Assembly (NCBI GenBank): GCA_037903475.1
Contig: JBAJFG010000545.1
Coordinates: 186,001 to 250,000, forward strand
Direction: 5' to 3'
Origin: Ancylostoma caninum
Lineage: Eukaryota; Nematoda; Chromadorea; Rhabditida; Ancylostomatidae
DNA length: 64,000 bases
In this document: one piece after another, positions 58,840-64,000 of the stretch
Layout of the letters: the number at the start of each line of letters is the position of its first letter
How positions within the stretch are numbered: position 1 is the first letter of the stretch
Program-made: the position numbers and the translations under genes
Notes under the pieces: model-generated
Seen by the model: the letters and a program-made list of their open reading frames with translations, nothing else
Database searches by the model: none
Told to the model about the DNA's origin: nothing

Positions 58840-59430
58840 CAAAATGTGGCTCGCGACAGCAACTTTGCAACTTTGGATAGTGGATATTATGACATTATAA
58901 TTACTTTACCAGGAAGAGATCTCGCGGAAACGTAGACGTGAAGGGAGTACTGAGAGGGAAAAACAGAAATAGAGAAGAGAGAAACGAGAGGTGGAAAGGG
59001 TGAGGCTCACCGAGAGGACATATGCAAAGCGACTAAATTAGGACATATCCTAAGCGACTATGTTATGCAGAGCGATGAATAGACTACAGTCTTCAGCTGT
59101 TTTCACAAAGAGGGATAAGACATGACCGTGCTTTTTGTGTTGGGCGTACGTGAAGCCAAAAATGCAAATTTTCTAAACTTTTTTTCTCAATCAATGGACC
59201 TTTGCTTTTCATTTTCACTAATATCCTCAGTTTTATCCCTGTTCTTTCTGTTCTTTCATTCTTTTCGGCCGGACAAGCGCCAAATGTAGCGGAGACCATA
59301 CATTTGCTTATTGGTGGTGCCTCTAAGTCTTGAAAATCTGTAGAACTGGTATGGAACTGCCAAGATATGGTTGGACAAACATTATTCTGCCGCATTCGAG
59401 TTAGTAACTTCTTTGAGCCACATGATAATG
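58840..59430 (+). repeat. Duplicated noncoding block, partner of 44645-45240
   Basis: Collinear with 44645-45240: GCGACAGCAACTTTGCAACT, AGAGAAGAGAGAAACGAGAG, GGCTCACCGAGAG, GTAGCGGAGACCATA, GTAGAACTGGTATGGAACTG and AACTTCTTTGAG. A 126-codon minus-strand frame here (59473-59093) is not kept in the partner block. Confidence 0.65.
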
Positions 59431-59499
59431 GTGGCTCGCACGTTCCTTCAGTGGCAAACAGGTTGTTCACCACGAAGACACAGCAGATTTATAGCGAAA

Positions 59500-60090
59500 A
59501 GAAAATGCGGACTAGGTCACCTTTTTGGATACTTCTACTGAGACGATTCCGTCGCTACAAGAGCCAGTGCACGAACAACGTCGCTGCAACTTCTGGCTGC
59601 TGGTTTGCTGCAGCTTTATTCTGATCAAGTATTAAAACAGCAGGACAGAAGGGCAGCAAAAGAATTTTGAAAAAAACACTTCGAATTGTAGCAAAAATTG
59701 TAGCAGAAATGCATATTGCGAAAAATTTGATTTCAATTTCTTTAACCAGTCGACGACCACGCAGCTTGCAATTGAGCCTGGCTTATAGCGGAATGAAAGT
59801 GCGAAGTAGGTCACCTTGGTGGGTACTCCCAGTGAGACGATTCCATCGCTACGAGAGGCAGTGCACGAGCAACGACGCTGCAATTTCTGGCTGCTGGTTT
59901 CAAGGCAAGTGCTGCTGCTTTATTCTGATCAAGTATTAAAACAGCAGGAGAGAAGGGCAGCAAAAAAATTTTGAAAATACGTAAAATTGTAGCAAAAATT
60001 GTAGCAGAAATGCATGGTGCGAAAAATTTGACTTCAATTTCTCTAAACAGTCGACGACCACGCAGCTCACAATTGAGCCTGGCTTTTCTT
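59500..60090 (+). repeat. Direct tandem duplication, two units of about 295 bp
   Basis: Unit 1 is about 59503-59790 and unit 2 about 59797-60085. Both contain AGTAGGTCACCTT, AGTGAGACGATTCC, CAGTGCACGA-CAACG, TTATTCTGATCAAGTATTAA, AACAGCAGGA-AGAAGGGCAG, AATTGTAGCAAAAATTGTAG, CAGAAATGCAT, CAGTCGACGACCACGCAGC and CAATTGAGCCTGGCTT. A single related unit is at 45380-45680. Frames differ between units, so it is not a coding repeat. Confidence 0.85.
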
Positions 60091-63000
60091 CTCATCATAC
60101 TATCTGACTTATGTTCAAGCTTCGATATCCCCATTTCCTCTCTGAATTTTATCAGACATTTCAAATTCCTTACAGTGATCGTAACTAGAACTATTTACTA
60201 CGAAAACTGTGTCGGATAAATAGATAGGGAGAGGTAGGCAAATGCTGAAAAGTTCAGAACACCTACTCGATTGTCAATAGATCAACGACTCCTGTATTAA
60301 TCCTGGTAGTGCACAAATTTTTAGGAACGCAGACATAATAAATATCCACCTCAAGCTGGAAACATTGCAGACACATTGTTTTCTTTAATTGCAAACATGT
60401 ATTAGCCAAACGTATAAACAGCCTAGGAACTACCAAGTAATTCCAAACCAAGCAGTGTTTCCTAACAGACGTAGATTCTCTCAGAATTTACCGTTAGAAT
60501 TACATATCAGGTGTAGTTTCCGCAGAACACAAAGCTGTGCTGCGGCTCATCAATGATCATAGTATTCTGGTTGATCTGTAGAAGATCATAGAGTTTATGC
60601 GGAGGAAAATGGAGAGCCTGATCCTTAGACTTCTGTTGCGACCCTCACACATTCCGTTATAGGCAGCACATCCCATCCATGCTGTACTCAAGTCAATAAA
60701 CAGCCATTCGAAAACCAAAAAGAGGGCGTCCAGAAGACATTCTGGCACCAAGTAATAAATGACACGCAAGTAGTAATAGGTCCATTGATGGATATGCCGG
60801 TATCAAGTACCGGAAAAACTTCGGACAATGACGTCACAGACCGTTGGTATCTAGTGGGATGATGGTGACATGGATGCCAGCTAATATGTCCCACTGAGGT
60901 GGTATGGGAACACTAGGACTCAGTGTGTCAACGGATCCACCGATGTGAATGTGGGAATATTGGCATACAGTGATAAGGAAAATACCGCGCAACTACTTCG
61001 TTAATTTTATATGATTGCACCTGTATTTGTTGTTGAAGAGGTGAGCCTACTTACGCAGCTACTCTACCTATGTGATATGACTACGTTTGTCCATCACTAA
61101 GGGAGCCGCTATGCAGCAGGTTACTGATGTAGAATGTGTACGACGTTAACCAGTAATGCTATGGCGAGGAAGAAGCCTTCTAGCGAATCCATTGATGAGG
61201 GTTGGGTGCGCTGGTGAACGGTATACTACATATCTGCTTCTCTCACTGGATTCATTAGTGAGGAATTTGGATGTTCGGCCCAACACCAACGAACTGGAGG
61301 AGCACACTTCCTATCATAACTGCATTCGTGGTTTGACGTATGCGGTATGCAAAGATGAAAGTCAATGAAGAATCCGGGGAAATTCTGTGGATTCGCGTGA
61401 AAACAACGATAGCCGGCAGCATTGTCCAGCAGGAGAGGAGTTACGCTACCTCCTGCCAGAGCTAAAGAAAATCTCAAACGAACCAGGCGAGATTTTGAGT
61501 AAATTTTACAGTTAAGTCGAGCTATCTGTATTGAGCAGCTCTAGCAGTAGGTTAACGAACAGAAACACTCATCTTCTTTATTGAAGTGCTAAGATTTAGA
61601 ATGTATCCAGTCTGTGTGTCCTTCAATGAGCCGAGTAAGATGAACACTCCCTTTTCTCCGAAAAGATTCGTTCCCCATTATTGAAAGCCTAATCTTACAA
61701 CTTTGTTGCGGTTCCTATCAAAGAGCTTGGAACAAATGCTATCACTATCAACCCGCATGTTACTAAACAGTATCTCAAAATATTGCTTACACAGTTTGAA
61801 CTTCAAGAGCTCAAACACAAACATTAGGTTGTCGGGAAGGTTTCCCGCCACTTTGTGGTTTCTTTCCAAATTTTTTTCTTTTTTTTTTCTTTAACAAAAC
61901 GAATAATTAAGCAATATATGATGCATCGTCATTAACAGCAGCTTCGGCGGTAACAATGGAGTTTATTGCTAGCAGCTGCTATTGAATGGTTTCATTGTGA
62001 TTTCACCAATAACTAAGCATTGCCATCTGGTAGTGAAACTTTGGTTTTGGCGTTGGGATTCCTGAGCAGCAGTAACAGCATCCGACTCACTCACGCTTCC
62101 GTATGTGATCGTGACTGAATGCGAATAGAAGTTTGGCATAGCTATACTGCCAATGTTATTGCATGTTTTGGATAAAAAGCTCCAGAACAGTCTTGAAAAT
62201 TCTGGCAACACATGAAAGAAAGTGGCGAGAAACTTTTCTGACAACTATTATTGGCAATCGACCATGCCAAGATTCATTGAACGTCGAACATGGAATCTAT
62301 TGTTGGCAAGTAGAACTTTTTCGGTATCTTGCAGCTTAGAGTTGACTCGTTTACAAAGCAGTAGTAGTGTTCGACAAAAATCAGCTATCATTTCAGTGGA
62401 AATGAAATTACAGGAAATCATTTCATGAAAAAGGAAATACAGCGAGTCATAGAAAGCCAGCCTCTCTCATAGCATCAAGGGTTCGTGGATTTGTAGAATA
62501 CTTTGTTTTCTTCGAATTTTCTAATGTGTAATGGTGCACCTCGGCCAGTCTATCTCCCAGAAGGCGTTCCGTCCAGAATCCAGAAGTGAACGCACACTTA
62601 GACGGGAATCACAGGCTGTTACAATCGCATCTCTCCTGGCATCGAATACCACCTCCGCTAACTCATCTAGCAAGCTGAAAGCTTTTGTTCCGCTGCAAAA
62701 TCCGAGGATTCCCGCCCGAGAATACGTGTATAGGATCGAAATAATTATGTATATGATCTTGGAGAGTTCCATGCTTCAGTGGTGTTTGTATTGAAGTTTC
62801 AAAGTTTGAACAGTGTAAACGTTTGGCGTAGTCTTGTTAAGGCGGCACGAGGTTTCCATAATTTTTCAATATGCCAAGCGTTTCAGCGCAATTGACCTCA
62901 TTAGAAGCTGAAAGTGCAATATCGGTATGCTATGCTATATGCTGGTCATCGTGTTGAACGCCTCTTCAATCTTGCACAAATTCTAGATCTCTCTCGTCAT

Positions 63001-64000
63001 AGCACTGTCCTCAGAATCGGAATTTTTCGATTTTCCCCTGATTTTTCAAGATTTTTTAGACGGACTTCTCCTCGAATCTTCAAACATGCATAGATTTACG
63101 CATAAATACAGTGACGGCCCCTATTTGACCCACCCACGATTTTGAACCATAGAATTTTTTGCAGATCTCCATTCAAGGATGAGCAATCAAAACCAAGTCC
63201 AAGTATGTGCTGAGGCTCTATGGAGGCTTCCTTCCTGTTGCTCAAAACTGGCACTGAGTCGGTTGGAATTGGATTAAAAAAATCCCGTCGGCTTTCTCAA
63301 GCTTTGCACAAAAGTTCTTTATCTAGCTAAGGAGAAAAGTGAAACGAAGCATTTTCCTCCTCAACATTTTGCTCTGAGCGCTATCAGCGTACTTTCCCCA
63401 CCAGCTGGACAGAAACAAACCGCCGAATTTGTCGCAAATTTCATTCCATTGAATCTCGAGGGTAAAGCATACCCCAAGAAAGAAAATTTCCCATGAGTAA
63501 TTAATTGCCTGTTAGTTGGGCAAATCGCAGAAAAACCGAAGTGCATGTTTTATCCTTGTAATTATAGTGAATCTATTTCCATGTTCTTTCTTCTCTAAAC
63601 CTGGGCATTGTGTTCTAGTCTTTTATACTATTATTGTGCCAACCAGCTTTGTTAGGACGTTTCGGCTTAATCGTTTTCGAAGGCTTAAAAGTGGTCCATC
63701 TTCTTATCTGTATCCTAGACCGCCAAACGTCTCATTCTACTCTGTTAGTTTTCCACCTTTTCTCAAGCTTACTGCCATGAAAAGCATCTAGGACAAAAGA
63801 TAAACCCACTCTGAGTCCACCGTTATTGCGGAATAGTCAGCACCAATCTTGACTGTTGTTGCGGAGAAATGGGAAATGCCTCACTGTTTTGAATAACAGC
63901 ACGTTTAACTGCTGTTGGGTGAGTAGATTTGCCGTTAATTAGAATATTTCTGGAGCTCTCCTTGTGATACCATTCCATCTTCAAAACGACATTGGATAAA
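60091..64000. other. No gene recognised to the end of the window
   Basis: About 3.9 kb of AT-rich DNA. Frames of 60-91 codons occur on both strands without motifs. The segment at 62170-62245 shares words with 44447-44520 and is probably repeat-derived. Nothing else could be supported. Confidence 0.4.

Noticed and set aside
59093..60164. Minus-strand frames of 83-126 codons
   Set aside because: The duplicated block at 44.6-45.7 kb and the two tandem units do not keep the same frame.
62521..62794. Overlapping 83- and 87-codon frames on opposite strands
   Set aside because: No recognisable domain; codon pattern gives no preference for either strand.

Overview
This is eukaryotic DNA, most likely from a strongylid (clade V) nematode such as a hookworm. 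That placement is an inference. It rests on nematode-type seven-transmembrane chemoreceptor genes with short introns and TTTCAG splice acceptors, Tc1/mariner-type elements with TA target duplications, and nematode-like gypsy, RTE-type, CR1/jockey-type and Penelope-type retroelements. I see no bacterial operons and no rRNA or functional tRNA gene.

The only host gene family I can support is a dispersed cluster of serpentine chemoreceptor genes, all on the + strand. They share one five-exon structure, identical in phase at every junction. Exon A carries TM1-TM3, B carries TM4, C carries TM5, D carries TM6, and E carries TM7 and the C-terminus. Three copies are open throughout: copy 1 (2513-4343, 299 aa), copy 3 (31226-38316, 306 aa) and copy 4 (52461-56772, 304 aa). 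Copy 2 (10203-17243) is a pseudogene with at least three reading-frame lesions and several transposon insertions. Orphan exon pieces at 41678-41755 and 42955-42995 mark a fifth, dead copy. Copies 1 and 2 form one subgroup and copies 3 and 4 another.

Between and inside these genes the window is packed with mobile DNA. Region 1-2.4 kb holds a TTAA-flanked foldback element and a mariner-like deletion derivative just upstream of copy 1. Region 7.4-8.7 kb holds a hairpin repeat, a possible histone H3 fragment and dispersed repeats. Region 10.5-17.6 kb is copy 2 with a Tc1-related foldback element, a tRNA-derived SINE with a 12-bp target duplication, a SINE-like foldback and a TA-flanked MITE in the last exon. 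Region 20.8-27.4 kb is a decayed gypsy LTR retrotransposon with nested insertions. Region 28.4-30.6 kb is a broken RTE-type LINE. Region 31.2-38.3 kb is copy 3 with two MITEs in its introns, followed by a mariner-like element. Region 39.6-41.2 kb is a Penelope-like element with a GIY-YIG module. Region 43-51 kb holds duplicated blocks, a minisatellite with a 234-nt GT tract, and a second TTAA foldback. Region 52.4-56.8 kb is copy 4, whose second intron holds a 5'-truncated LINE with an intact 462-codon frame. Region 56.8-64 kb has only noncoding duplications.

All exon coordinates were derived by reading splice sites and aligning the copies by eye. No search or alignment program was run.
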